Assembly (NCBI GenBank): GCA_011033025.1
Contig: WFMF01000011.1
Span: forward strand, 372,001 to 436,000
Reading direction: 5' to 3'
DNA length: 64,000 nucleotides
From: Beroe forskalii
Taxonomy: Eukaryota > Ctenophora > Nuda > Beroida > Beroidae
The position numbers and the translations under genes were made by a program. Of this stretch, positions 21,659-33,961 are shown piece by piece; within the stretch, counting starts at the first letter, position 1, and every line of letters starts with the position of its first letter. The notes beneath the pieces are model-generated. The model made no database searches and was not told the DNA's origin. It saw nothing but the letters and a program-made list of their open reading frames with translations.

Positions 21659-24600
21659 CAGTACCTGTATGGGGGTGTATACCAGACAGCAGTACCTGTA
21701 TGGGGGTGTATACCAGACAGCAGTACCTGTATGGGGGTGTATACCAGACAGCAGTACCTGTATGGGGGTGTATACCAGACAGCAGTACCTGTATGGGGTG
21801 TATACCAGACAGCAGTACCTGTATGGGGGTGTATACCAGACAGCAGTACCTGTATGGGGGTGTATACCAGACAGCAGTACCTGTATGGGGTGTATACCAG
21901 ACAGCAGTACCTGTATGGGGGTGTATACCAGACAGCAGTACCTGTATGGGGGTGTATACCAGACAGCAGTACCTGTATGGGGTGTATACCAGACAGCAGT
22001 ACCTGTATGGGGGTGTATACCAGACAGCAGTACCTGTATGGGGGTGTATACCAGACAGCAGTACCTGTATGGGGGTGTATACCAGACAGCAGTACCTGTA
22101 TGGGGTGTATACCAGACAGCAGTACCTGTATGGGGGTGTATACCAGACAGCAGTACCTGTATGGGGGTGTATACCAGACAGCAGTACCTGTATGGGGTGT
22201 ATACCAGACAGCAGTACCTGTATGGGGTGTATACCAGACAGCAGTACCTGTATGGGGGTGTATACCAGACAGCAGTACCTGTATGGGGGTGTATACCAGA
22301 CAGCAGTACCTGTATGGGGGTGTATACCAGACAGCAGTACCTGTATGGGGGTGTATACCAGACAGCAGTACCTGTATGGGGTGTATACCAGACAGCAGTA
22401 CCTGTATGGGGTGTATACCAGACAGCAGTACCTGTATGGGGGTGTATACCAGACAGCAGTACCTGTATGGGGGTGTATACCAGACAGCAGTACCTGTATG
22501 GGGGTGTATACCAGACAGCAGTACCTGTATGGGGGTGTATACCAGACAGCAGTACCTGTATGGGGGTGTATACCAGACAGCAGTACCTGTATGGGGGTGT
22601 ATACCAGACAGCAGTACCTGTATGGGGGTGTGTATACCAGACAGCAGTACCTGTATGGGGGTGTATACCAGACAGCAGTACCTGTATGGGGGTGTATACC
22701 AGACAGCAGTACCTGTATGGGGGTGTATACCAGACAGCAGTACCTGTATGGGGGTGTATACCAGACAGCAGTACCTGTATGGGGGTGTATACCAGACAGC
22801 AGTACCTGTATGGGGTGTATACCAGACAGCAGTACCTGTATGGGGGTGTATACCAGACAGCAGTACCTGTATGGGGGTGTATACCAGACAGCAGTACCTG
22901 TATGGGGGTGTATACCAGACAGCAGTACCTGTATGGGGGTGTATACCAGACAGCAGTACCTGTATGGGGGTGTATACCAGACAGCAGTACCTGTATGGGG
23001 GGTGTATACCAGACAGCAGTACCTGTATGGGGGTGTATACCAGACAGCAGTACCTGTATGGGGGTGTATACCAGACAGCAGTACCTGTATGGGGGGTATA
23101 CCAGACAGCAGTACCTGTATGGGGGTGTATACCAGACAGCAGTACCTGTATGGGGTGTATACCAGACAGCAGTACCTGTATGGGGGTGTATACCAGACAG
23201 CAGTACCTGTATGGGGTGTATACCAGACAGCAGTACCTGTATGGGGTGTATACCAGACAGCAGTACCTGTATGGGGGTGTATACCAGACAGCAGTACCTG
23301 TATGGGGGTGTATACCAGACAGCAGTACCTGTATGGGGGTGTATACCAGACAGCAGTACCTGTATGGGGTGTATACCAGACAGCAGTACCTGTATGGGGG
23401 TGTATACCAGACAGCAGTACCTGTATGGGGGGTGTATACCAGACAGCAGTACCTGTATGGGGGTGTATACCAGACAGCAGTACCTGTATGGGGTGTATAC
23501 CAGACAGCAGTACCTGTATGGGGTGTATACCAGACAGCAGTACCTGTATGGGGGTGTATACCAGACAGCAGTACCTGTATGGGGGTGTATACCAGACAGC
23601 AGTACCTGTATGGGGGTGTATACCAGACAGCAGTACCTGTATGGGGGTGTATACCAGACAGCAGTACCTGTATGGGGGTGTATACCAGACAGCAGTACCT
23701 GTATGGGGGTGTATACCAGACAGCAGTACCTGTATGGGGGTGTATACCAGACAGCAGTACCTGTATGGGGGTGTATACCAGACAGCAGTACCTGTATGGG
23801 GTGTATACCAGACAGCAGTACCTGTATGGGGGTGTATACCAGACAGCAGTACCTGTATGGGGTGTATACCAGACAGCAGTACCTGTATGGGGGTGTATAC
23901 CAGACAGCAGTACCTGTATGGGGGTGTATACCAGACAGCAGTACCTGTATGGGGGTGTATACCAGACAGCAGTACCTGTATGGGGGTGTATACCAGACAG
24001 CAGTACCTGTATGGGGGTGTATACCAGACAGCAGTACCTGTATGGGGGTGTATACCAGACAGCAGTACCTGTATGGGGGTGTATACCAGACAGCAGTACC
24101 TGTATGGGGGTGTATACCAGACAGCAGTACCTGTATGGGGGTGTATACCAGACAGCAGTACCTGTATGGGGTGTATACCAGACAGCAGTACCTGTATGGG
24201 GGTGTATACCAGACAGCAGTACCTGTATGGGGGTGTATACCAGACCAGACAGCAGTACCTGTATGGGGGTGTATACCAGACAGCAGTACCTGTATGGGGG
24301 TGTATACCAGACAGCAGTACCTGTATGGGGGTGTATACCAGACAGCAGTACCTGTATGGGGGTGTATACCAGACAGCAGTACCTGTATGGGGGTGTATAC
24401 CAGACAGCAGTACCTGTATGGGGGTGTATACCAGACAGCAGTACCTGTATGGGGGTGTATACCAGACAGCAGTACCTGTATGGGGTGTATACCAGACAGC
24501 AGTACCTGTATGGGGGTGTATACCAGACAGCAGTACCTGTATGGGGTGTATACCAGACAGCAGTACCTGTATGGGGGTGTATACCAGACAGCAGTACCTG

Positions 24601-25622
24601 TATGGGGGTGTATACCAGACAGCAGTACCTGTATGGGGGTGTATACCAGACAGCAGTACCTGTATGGGGGTGTATACCAGACAGCAGTACCTGTATGGGG
24701 GTGTATACCAGACAGCAGTACCTGTATGGGGGGTGTATACCAGACAGCAGTACCTGTACAGGGGGTGTATACCAGACAGCAGTACCTGTATGGGGTGTAT
24801 ACCAGACAGCAGTACCTGTATGGGGGTGTATACCAGACAGCAGTACCTGTATGGGGGTGTATACCAGACAGCAGTACCTGTATAGGGGTGTATACCAGAC
24901 AGCAGTACCTGTATGGGGTGTATACCAGACAGCAGTACCTGTATGGGGTGTATACCAGACAGCAGTACCTGTATGGGGTGTATACCAGACAGCAGTACCT
25001 GTATGGGGGTGTATACCAGACAGCAGTACCTGTATAAGTATACCAGACAGCAGTACCTGTATGGGGGTGTATACTAGACAGCAGTACCTGTATGGGGGTG
25101 TATACCAGACAGCAGTACCTGTATGGGGGTGTATACCAGACAGCAGTACCTGTATGGGGGTGTATACCAGACAGCAGTACCAGTATGTATATGGGGGTGT
25201 ATACCAGACAGCAGTACCTGTATGGGGGTGTATACCAGACAGCAGTACCTGTATGGGGGTGTATACCAGACAGCAGTACCTGTATGGGGGTGTATACCAG
25301 ACAGCAGTACCTGTATGGGGTGTATACCAGACAGCAGTACCTGTATGGGGGTGTATACCAGACAGCAGTACCTGTATGGGGGTGTATACCAGACAGCAGT
25401 ACCTGTATGGGGGTGTATACCAGACAGCAGTACCTGTATGGGGGTATATACCAGACAGCAGTACCTGTATGGGGGTGTATACCAGACAGCAGTACCTGTA
25501 TGGGGGTGTATACCAGACAGCAGTACCTGTATGGGGGTGTATACCAGACAGCAGTACCTGTATGGGGGTGTATACCAGACAGCAGTACCTGTATGGGGGT
25601 GTATACCAGACAGCAGTACCTG
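21659..25622. repeat. 31-bp satellite, about 128 copies
   Basis: The unit is CAGTACCTGTATGGGGGTGT followed by ATACCAGACAG. Most units are 31 bp with five Gs; many are 30 bp with four Gs, and a few have six. Units are otherwise almost identical. Point changes and small indels gather at the right end (24243 duplicated CCAGA, about 24760 TACAGGGGG, 25031 deletion, 25183 insertion). Because 31 is not a multiple of 3 and the unit has no stop, several frames on both strands stay open for over 1,000 codons; these are not genes. Confidence 0.97.
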
Positions 25623-26130
25623 TCAGACCTGATGGGGGGGATACCAGACAGCAAAATTTGGTATTTGTGGTTCCCAGACGCCTAAACCCTTTTTTGGGGT
25701 TGGGGAGCTTTCGGCGCAGCAAATTTTTATATGGGGGGGAAAAACCAACGAATACCGTATGGGGGATCCCCAAAAGGGTCCTTGGGGTTTTTAACGGAGT
25801 ATTTTGGGGGGGGGTTCCAAAGAGCCTTATGGGTTTTATACCAAAACACACAATTTAAAAGAAACAAAACCGTAAACCAAAGGCTTCACCTTCCCTTTTT
25901 TCCCTAACCCCAATTTCAAACCCACATTATCTTTAATGGTCCTAACAGCACATTTCCCAAAATTAATACCTTGGAATGACTTTAACTTTTATTGGTTTTT
26001 AATGGGAATTTTAATTTTAAAGCCCAGAAGCCCAAATTAATCTCCAGGGGGGCCCAAAAACCCCTAAGGTCCAAAGGGGGGTTAAACAAACCCAATACCC
26101 CCTAACCAAAACCCCTATTCCCGGGGAAAC
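25623..26130. other. Probable low-quality sequence at the satellite edge
   Basis: After a broken last satellite unit (to about 25663), the text is full of swollen homopolymers (CCCTTTTTTGGGG, GGGGGGGGTTCC, CCAAAAACCCC) and doublets, unlike anything else in the window. This is the look of a poor read tail used to bridge a repeat. Normal sequence resumes near 26131. No gene should be called here. Confidence 0.6.
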
Positions 26131-26380
26131 GTTCATGAGGCATCCTAGCGTTGTGCAATCCAAACTCACGGGGTAAGACCAAGAGACACATTACATACAA
26201 TAGTATTCAGGTTTTGTAAATAGATCAAAAACATCGGACTTCGTAAAAAACTATTCATTTACTTACTACTTCACAATATTTTTGTCACAAACATGTATTT
26301 TTTGTCACATACATGTATACATATCCATAACTTCAACATTCTTTACTGAGTCTTCTTTTTGGCGGATTGAAAACCCATTT

Positions 26381-27870
26381 TCAGTCCATGACACCAATAA
26401 ATATGCCATCCTTTGGTTTTGATGAGATAGTCGTGACTTTTTCCAGTCTCTTAATATCCGGAAAAGGGTCAAATAACCGTATCTCACGTAGGATCTTAGA
26501 TATTATCACCTTTATTTCCACTATTGCAAAGTGCTTGCCAATACAAACCCTCGGCCCAGCACCGAAAGGTAGATATGTGAAGGGTTTGATATCGTTTCCC
26601 GGACCAAACCTTCCGGCTTGAATGTCATGGGATCCTCCCAATCTCTTGGTTGTGATGGATGCCCTCAATCGATACGAGTATCTTAGTGTTGCTCGGTATG
26701 AAGATGTTATCAATGGTCTCAGGGTGATCAGGACTTATCTGAAGACTATTTGCAGCGGCGGATGGAGTCTGAGAGTCTCCTTGATACACTGTTCCAGATA
26801 CGTCAACTTTTTCAGATCCTCAAACTCGAGATGCTCCTTATCACCATACACTTGGTTAACCTCAGCTATTGCTTTGTCTGCTGTCTCTGGGTGCTTGAGA
26901 AGGAGCCACACTAAAATGGACATGGTGATGGAGGTAGTCTCCATTCCCCCGATCATGAAGACCAGGAAATCATCCACCAGATCCTCCATCGTCAACTTGT
27001 CCTGCCACAGGTTGCCTCGGATGATGTGATACAGAATGTCTTCTGTCGCATCACTCCCACCTGCTACGGCATCGTATCTTCTGAAGATGCTCCTTGAGTC
27101 GGCGGACGTACCTGACTTGGCGATACAACAGTTCTTTCTCTTTTTGTGAACTTCAAGGCATCAAAAGGTATTGTTATTGAATATCTTCAGTGCCCCAATC
27201 CGGAAAATGTCGCTGATTGCTTGATCTATTGGCGAGTTTTCAGCATTGATGAAGTCCTCGAACAGGTTAAAGCCGCAGGAGCAGATGACCTCCATTGTTG
27301 TTCTCCGCATGATAGGATAGACATCCACTCCTCCCCCTCCACACTTCCTGAGATACTCCACTATCTTATCAGAGCACCCCCGTAGCTGCACCATCATGAT
27401 CTTCAGGAACTTCTTCTGGAAAGCCGGGTTCATCATCCTGCGCTTCCTGTACCACACCTCGGTCCCCGCTCTCCAGCACCAGTCATTGGGGCCCAGCACC
27501 ACCTCCGTTCATGGTCAGTGCTGGTCTCTGCTTCCTGAAGGGTCCTGTGATTCGCTGTAGACCCTGGAGTGAGCTGTCTCGGACGCTGTACAGTAGGGCA
27601 GGGGCAATTACCGGGAGAGAAGGGCACCAGGGTGTCAGGGGCTCAGATCACCTCTCTCAAGGACTCCACGATGGCTGTCAGGTTGACGGTGCTCCTTGGC
27701 TTTCTGCAGGATGTAGGGGCCGTGCCCCACCACCCTCCCGGAGAAAGGGGGGGATGCGGGGAGGGCAGGTGAAAAGTACTGCTGTCTGAAGAGCAATTTT
27801 ACGTGAGGAAGTGGTAGAAGAGAAGTGCAGCTAGGAAGAGGCTGATGATCAGGGGGTATAATCATCCTAG
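26381..27870 (-). pseudogene. Intronless, frameshifted cytochrome P450, CYP46-like
   Basis: A full-length P450 can be followed in order without introns. An N-terminal hydrophobic anchor (LIISLFLAALLFYHFL, about 27855-27808) is followed by WYRKRRMMNPAF of helix C (about 27450), the I-helix MIGGMETTS (about 26950), ETLRLHPP (ExxR, helix K, about 26770), EDPMTFKPE (about 26630) and the heme loop FGAGPRVCIG (about 26560), with the stop at 26381. The I-helix to helix-K stretch resembles CYP46A cholesterol 24-hydroxylases. At least six frame changes break it (near 27470, 27160, 27140, 26735, 26645 and 26612). About 1,490 bp for about 490 codons means no introns, while FKBP14 nearby has four. Either a retrocopy pseudogene, or a gene spoiled by base-calling errors next to the poor tract at 25623-26130. 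The first 100 codons are poorly resolved. Confidence 0.75.
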
Positions 27871-27879
27871 GAGTTATTT

Positions 27880-29269
27880 TGTTAGCACCTACCCATACAC
27901 ACCCAAGATGGTAGGTGGTGACTATGCCCATAAAAGGGATTTGTAAAGAAGCAATCTGTCTTAATTTGAACTTATACGTGATCTTCAAAATTGAGTAGAA
28001 AAAATGAAAACAAGCATTTGCCATTCAGAAGTATAAAGGGCGTTCGGAAATGATTGTAACTTCCGGCATAAAATGAAAAGTATTACCAAATATGTCAAAA
28101 TTTCAGGATATTAGAGTACAAGGGGTTTCTACCGGACTGAATTGCAAATTTTCAGTGTTAACGAAAGATTTTTGAGTGGATCATCTTGCTAGTTTTTATT
28201 GTTTTCAGGTGCTCCGCTGTATGGCGAATTCTACCTGTGAACCTTCAAGTCATGTTTTTATGAATTCCGATTTCACTATTCAGGGCGTTCAGGTCCAAAA
28301 CTAAAGAATAGGATGATTGGTTGACATTCGGGGCAAATTTCTTAACAATTTAACCTGTATGATTGATAAAGTGAAGCTTAATGTGGCAAATTTAACAGTT
28401 CATTAACCGATAATGCTGTACATCTGCACACACGTTTCTGAAGTTAAAGAAAATAACTCAAAATCTTAAAAATGGATTTGTCCCATGTACGGAAGGGTCT
28501 AAACTAATAGCCCAACACGATAACCAGAGGTATCAAGTGATTTAAATGTTATATTTCTGGGACATTGTCAGGCAAAGTTGCAATTGCCCTATCTGGAGCA
28601 TATCCTTTTTGAGGTCAAAGCACCCCCTTAAGATTATTCAAAAACAGTTCATTTGTTCCAGTAAGCATCCATTGTGCCGCAACAGCCTTATTTTATTATC
28701 ACTTCCCTGGGTCCGTTGATAGCGCGTTTTCTTTGACAACGAAGTTTGTGGTCAGTTTCGTACAGCGGGCAAAAATAAATTTGAATCGGCCGTAGAATAG
28801 GCTAAGAAAACTTAGTTATCGGTAGAAACCCGATTATCTTAATCAAAAATGTCTGAAAAAAACGAATATCATCAAAAAATCAATCCGGCAGCCGTTTCTC
28901 CAGAAAATTACGAAGTGACAATCTTTTCCGAACGCACTATTATAATTCTTTTCATTCAACAAAAGACATTCAACAATGTGAAACAAATAGGCAAAATCAT
29001 ATATTCTTATCTACAAACTACAGTACAAGTGCTGAAGTCTGTTCACCAAGTCTTTATAGTTGGTAAGCAAAACAAATAATAAAGAGGTGAAATAATATCA
29101 TGCTCATGTCATGCTCATAGATTTATGTAAGTGTCGAAATGTATGAATAAAAGAGGTTCAATGAATTTAATGATAATTTAAGGCCTAAAAACCAACAAGT
29201 GCTCTGGGCTAACAAAGGGTCATCAGTTGGGCAAGGGTGATTATGAGGCACAAAATGCCTGCCACACAC
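27880..29269. other. Non-coding spacer
   Basis: AT-rich; TTTCTACCGG near 28127 and GGTAGAAACC near 28821 form a weak inverted pair. No gene is supported. Confidence 0.4.
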
Positions 29270-29677
29270 ACGCTGGCCCGTAGCCAGGATTTTTTTCGGG
29301 AGGAGCCCTGCGCTGCAGGCAGAAGCGAAGCAAGCTGCTCAGGGGTCTGGGGCGCAACCCCCAGCAGAGATCAGGTGAGCCCTGTCAGGGGGTTAGGGGG
29401 CAGAGCCCCAGAAAGAGTAGAAATTAGGGTGCTGCATGATGATTTTACAATAAAAAAATGTACAGGACGATATTTGTTAAAATTAGAGCATCGAAAAAGT
29501 ATATACTCAAATATAAACGAACTATAACAGTTGGAATAAGATTAAACTGCCACTATTTAACCAAGCCAAAGTATTATATATAATTATGATTATCATCCAA
29601 AAAACTTTTATTCTAACTCTTTTTTGAAATGGTACCTTTTCTTCCGGGGCTGCAGCCCCCTGTCTACGGGCCTGCGC
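29270..29677. mobile_element. MITE with CTGGCCCGTAGCCAG ends
   Basis: CGCTGGCCCGTAGCCAGGAT on the left pairs with CTGTCTACGGGCCTGCG on the right. The inner left end has the phrase GAAGCGAAGCAAGCTGCTC and GGGGCGCAACCCC. No transposase. Target duplication not clear. Confidence 0.6.
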
Positions 29678-29679
29678 AT

Positions 29680-30765
29680 GGTTTCAGCTCCCTAGCCAAG
29701 AAGCCTACACCCCGGAGCCATGGACACAGACAGTGAGCACAGTGCACACTGCCCCATCCATCCCGAACTGAAACCAAACTCAAAAATAAGATCACTTTGA
29801 ATTTAAGAAAAGCATGTTAAATAATAAAACTGGCAACATGCGACTCACAACTGGTCAAAGTTTCATACTCACTTCATGACAACAAACTCAAGCTAAACAA
29901 GGAAAGCAAACAACGTAGAACCAAAGGTACCTTAGTACACTTAAGAACGGCTTCACGTGATTTGCGCGCACTTAATGCAGTTTTAATGAGATAGAAAACG
30001 GTGTGGAAATTTGAATAAATTTGAAATTTTCCTCTTGATTGCAGGACATCATATTTATGGACCAACAGTCTAAAATTTTTTCAATTTGAAAATAAATCAA
30101 ATTTTCTACAGTAATAAGTTATAGTATCCATTACAAGTTCTTTTTTTAGTATAGTTATTCATTAATTCATGTCCGAAAAAAAACGAAATCGAAAAAACAC
30201 AAAAATGAACAAAATTTTTCACTTAATACCACCTTCATGGCCCTCTGCCCGTGACATTCATGTGGCGATGTCACGTGATAGAAGCAACAGCCCTATGATG
30301 GTGCCGATACATATCACGTTGCGGATAATATTTATGCTAGATATGCAAGCCGCAGAGGACTAGGTTTACAGGAAGTAATCTGGAAGTGTGATGATTGATG
30401 CCAGACATGTATCACGTTTGGGCTGAGATGCGGGTGATACATAATGTGCTAAATATGCAAGCCGCAAGGGACACAAATCCGGAGAATGTTACGGGTTAAT
30501 GGTAATTCGGTGGAACGAAATTCATATCTAGGATGAGCAAGTATAAATAAACTATTAAAAACCTTTCAAAACACGGATGTAGATAATCTAATAATGGGTC
30601 GATCTGATTTATGTTACATTCCTGGAGCGAAGCGTGTGAAAAATAGGCGTTTTGTATTCATGGGTACATTAATGAGGACTTGAGGAGAGTGTTGATTCCG
30701 CAGAATTCAAACATTCAATCGGCTATTTGAATGCGTACCTACTTGAGAAACAACAAAACAAAACA
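29680..30765. other. Non-coding spacer
   Basis: ATATGCAAGCCGCA occurs near 30340 and 30446. No gene is supported. Confidence 0.35.
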
Positions 30766-33178
30766 AAAACTGTAGTAGTGGGGGGGGGGTCGACCTATTT
30801 TTTGTTTTTTTTGTTTTTTTTGTTAAGGTAAATGTTGTTTTCTGAAAAAAACAAAAACAAAAAAACAAATAAAACAAAAAAAACAAAAAACCAAAAAATA
30901 CAAAAATACAAAAAACAAAAAAAACAAAAAAAACAAAAAAAACAAAAAAAAACAAAAAGTTACAAAAAAACATAAAAAACAAAAAAAAACAATAAAAACA
31001 AAAACTACAATAAAAACAAAAAAATACAAAAAACAAAAATATAAAAAACCAAAAAACATGAAAACCAAAAAATACAAAAAATATGAAAGGGAATTTGGTT
31101 TGTGCCCATTTTGCTGCTGTGGTGTCGTCTTCAAAATCAAGTGAAACCACTCTAATAAAGTATTTTGCGATAGAACGCTATTTTCCCTACTCTGAACATC
31201 TGTAACTCAGAGAGTTTTCGCCTGATTGTGTTTTACTTCGATACACATTGCTTTTAGACCTAGAGATTTAGCAATAGAGGAGTTCTCAATTTAAGGCGAT
31301 CGGTCGAAAATTTTGTCGCAGGAGGCTTCTAAAAATGTAACTGCCAAATGCTTGAAATTACGTTTAAGACCGAAACTTTAGAATGTAGCCCTATTCGGTG
31401 ATACAATGACGAAGTGATAATGGTTTTCTCAATGCCTCAATAAATAGGAATGAGAAATCTACGATGAAATTGTGAAGCACGTAAGTTCACGTGGATGTTT
31501 TCTAGAAATTAGGGGATTTCAAGAAATTTATATTTGCATAGGTCATTCGACTTGATTACCTTGAAACAAGTTCAGATGCGATAGAAACACGTAAACTTGA
31601 TGTCAGTTTCTGTATTTCAGCCGTTGAGTTCACGTCGATGAGTTGAAGGAATTGATAAGAAATACGTGACCAATGTTGTTTGTTCCGAGTTAGAATAAGG
31701 TTTGGTTATGTGGGCTCGAACTGACAAAATGAATGTGAAAATGGTTTCCACACTCAATTCAGCAGAAGGTTACTACGCCAACCTTAATAACTTGATGTCT
31801 AGTACACTTGACAATAGCGCGGACGGCGTGACACCAAAACTTCGCACTCCTACACAGTAATGCTCCATGCACCATGAGTTCAAGCGTTAGTTCGCCCTGG
31901 TCTCTCAACACTGTTCACACATCCGTTTCGAATAAAGTGTCTCTTGTCGGGTTCTGCGATTTTCTTCTTCTTCAGATCTGCTACGAGACTCCTGTACTCA
32001 GTTCTCTGATCGTACGATCTGTCATGAGACAGGAATACAGACTTGTACGCGTCGTTCCCGCTAAGTCGACGTGCCTTAGAAATGATCTGAGAAACGATCA
32101 ACGAGCTGGTTAAGGTGACTTTAACAGGCCGCGATCTACCGTCCTTAACCTTGCCTAGTCGACACACGTCCATCTTCGGCTTCTCTCCGATGACCTGCAT
32201 GATGTTGACGATCTTCGCGTTAAGGTCCTCGTCGTCTTCATCGGCAAGACCAAACACCATGACATTTCGGCTTCTGTCTTCCTCCTCCACAACTTTTTTG
32301 ACAACTGACACGATACTAGCTGGCGTGACAGGTGTCTGGTCTTGCTGTCCTGACTTCACGACGGAGCTATAGCTCCTGAACTCCTCCTTAACAGTTTCCT
32401 GAACTGAGGACTTAACACTTGAAGTTACTGCACGCAGCTGTTCGTCCTTGCATTGAAGTAACTCCTTCTGTAGCTGAACCACCGTCTCTTGGGAGTCAAG
32501 AAGCTTCTGCTGTAACACCAAAGTCCCACTGCTTGCTTGACTGAGATGTACTGAGGCGTCCAAAGACTCGTCAAGCTTTTCTTGCAACTCCTCTGACTCT
32601 TCAGTTAACCTTTTGGTGTTAGTAATCAACTGCGAAATGATCGACAATGCTCCATGCAGTGACGAGGCGAGTTCCTCCTTTACAGGTGCTTTACATTTGC
32701 TCGGGGCAGATCCTTTACCTCGAGCAACCAAGCATCTTCAGCTTCGAGTTGAGCCATTTTTCTGATTGTATTTATTGTACATCCCATCACAAAGCAGTGT
32801 ATTGCTACAAGCTGCTATAATGCACAATCAGTTGTAGAGATAACAGACGAGCAACGTATGATAAGTGCAATATATGAACTGTATCAATAGTATTATATTT
32901 ACTCTTTTATTTGTTTTTTAATCTATTTTGTAATTTTTGTATTTTTGTATTTCATGTTTTTGTTTTTATGATTTTTGTTTTTTTGTATTTTTTTTGTTTT
33001 TTTGTTTTTATGTTTTTTGTTTATGTTTTTGTATTTTTTTTTTTTTTTTTATTTTTGTATTTTTTTGTTTTTTTGTTTTTTTGTTTTTTTTGTTTTTTGT
33101 TAAGGTAAATGTGATTTTTGAAAAAAAAAACAAAAAAACAAAAAACAAAAAAATATGTCGGCCACCCCCAGAACTATA
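30766..33178. mobile_element. Inverted-repeat element G enclosing a LINE ORF1-like region
   Basis: The ends are inverted: GGGGGGTCGACCTATTTTTT on the left and ATGTCGGCCACCCCC on the right. Each end has a T-tract, the core GTTAAGGTAAATGT and an A-tract, with the long AAAACAAAAA tract (240 bp left, about 205 bp right) facing inward. Between them lies the 283-codon ORF at 31880-32731. No reverse transcriptase or transposase is present. Confidence 0.7.
31880..32757 (-). CDS. LINE ORF1-like nucleic-acid-binding protein, start uncertain
   Basis: At least 283 codons are open. The N-terminal half is a predicted coiled coil (Leu/Glu/Gln-rich, LTEESEELQEKLDESLDAS and onward). The C-terminal half has RSRNVMVFGLADEDDEDL, DVCRLGKVKDGRSRPVKVTL and DKRHFIRNG, the signature of ORF1 proteins encoded by CR1/L2-like LINEs in invertebrates. 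These are cytoplasmic or nucleolar RNA-binding proteins that coat the LINE transcript. The best ATG (32757, MAQLEAEDAWLL) is out of frame with the body, so there is a one-base slip near 32700 or an alternative start. No ORF2 follows downstream. It is either a stranded half of a LINE or cargo of element G. Confidence 0.7.
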
Positions 33179-33240
33179 GGTCGAAGGAGGTAACCTAATA
33201 CCACATATGTAGTGAGCGCAGAAGCTGAACTATATAGACG

Positions 33241-33315
33241 CATTATTGGCCGAAGCGAAGCTGAGGGTCAATAATAGTTTGTTCTGGACGAGGCGAAGCC
33301 GAGTTCAAAAACAAT
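33241..33315. repeat. Two hairpins with the CGAG...CGAG tip
   Basis: Hairpin 3: arms CATTATTGG / TCAATAATAG and tip CGAAGC-GAA-GCTGAG (33251-33265), where an A-T pair replaces the usual G-C. Hairpin 4: arms TTGTTCTGGA / TTCAAAAACAA and tip CGAGGC-GAA-GCCGAG (33289-33303). Both contain GCGAAGC. Confidence 0.65.
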
Positions 33316-33703
33316 GTGGTATTAGGTACTCCTGAGACCTATGGTGATATTACATGGCGAAACCACAAAAAATTAACGCGCTAAAAATACGTAATAACGT
33401 GAAAAATAGACTTTTGACAAGTAGCATACAGCCGTCAGACAGGTTGATGTGGGAATTTACATCCGGCCCGGATCAGAACAAATTAGTGCTAAATCGTTGG
33501 TGGTGTGTCTTGCAGGAAGAATTACAGATTTTGCCATCAACCCACTGCTGTAAATCTTGATAAAGACGTCACCTTGAACATTTTGTTCATCGTGGAATGT
33601 ATAAATTCTATTGCTACCACAGAATGCATATCTATGTTTGTCCCATCCAAATTATGCAAATTCGATTGACACTACTGAGTTGCTATCATATAGGGTTATA
33701 GGT

Positions 33704-33757
33704 TCGTTCCCGACCCCCTATAACCCCGGAAAATCCGGGGTTATAGGGTCGGAAACG
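33704..33757. repeat. GGGTTATAGGGTCGG hairpin
   Basis: CGTTCCCGACCCCCTATAAC pairs with GTTATAGGGTCGGAAACG around GGAAAATCC. GGGTTATAGG recurs at 33693 and 33771. Confidence 0.65.
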
Positions 33758-33849
33758 ACTACATAACATGGGGTTATAGGATCTGACCGACCCCTATAAT
33801 ATAGAAATACCCCGATGTATATGGTAGCAAATAAGGGCTTATAAGCCAT

Positions 33850-33961
33850 GTAATATAACTATAGGACAGCATTGAGATGCATATTAGTGCACATATTGTA
33901 CGAGGCGAAGCCGAGTTCAATATGCACAATATGCATCAGCCGATGTCTAGTAGTTATATTA
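33850..33961. repeat. 110-bp palindrome with the CGAG...CGAG tip
   Basis: TAATATAACTA...GATGCATATT...CATATTGTA is mirrored on the right, with tip CGAGGC-GAA-GCCGAG at 33901-33915. It has the longest arms of this hairpin family. Confidence 0.75.

Noticed and set aside
21659..25622. CRISPR array
   Set aside because: Repeats are head to tail without spacers, and the setting is animal DNA.
21451..25858. Open frames of over 1,000 codons on both strands
   Set aside because: They are translations of a 31-bp repeat without stops; several frames are open alike, and there is no gene signal.
30707..33179. Phe/Val-rich hydrophobic ORFs that look like membrane proteins
   Set aside because: Come from TTTTTGTTT tracts; no real composition or start.
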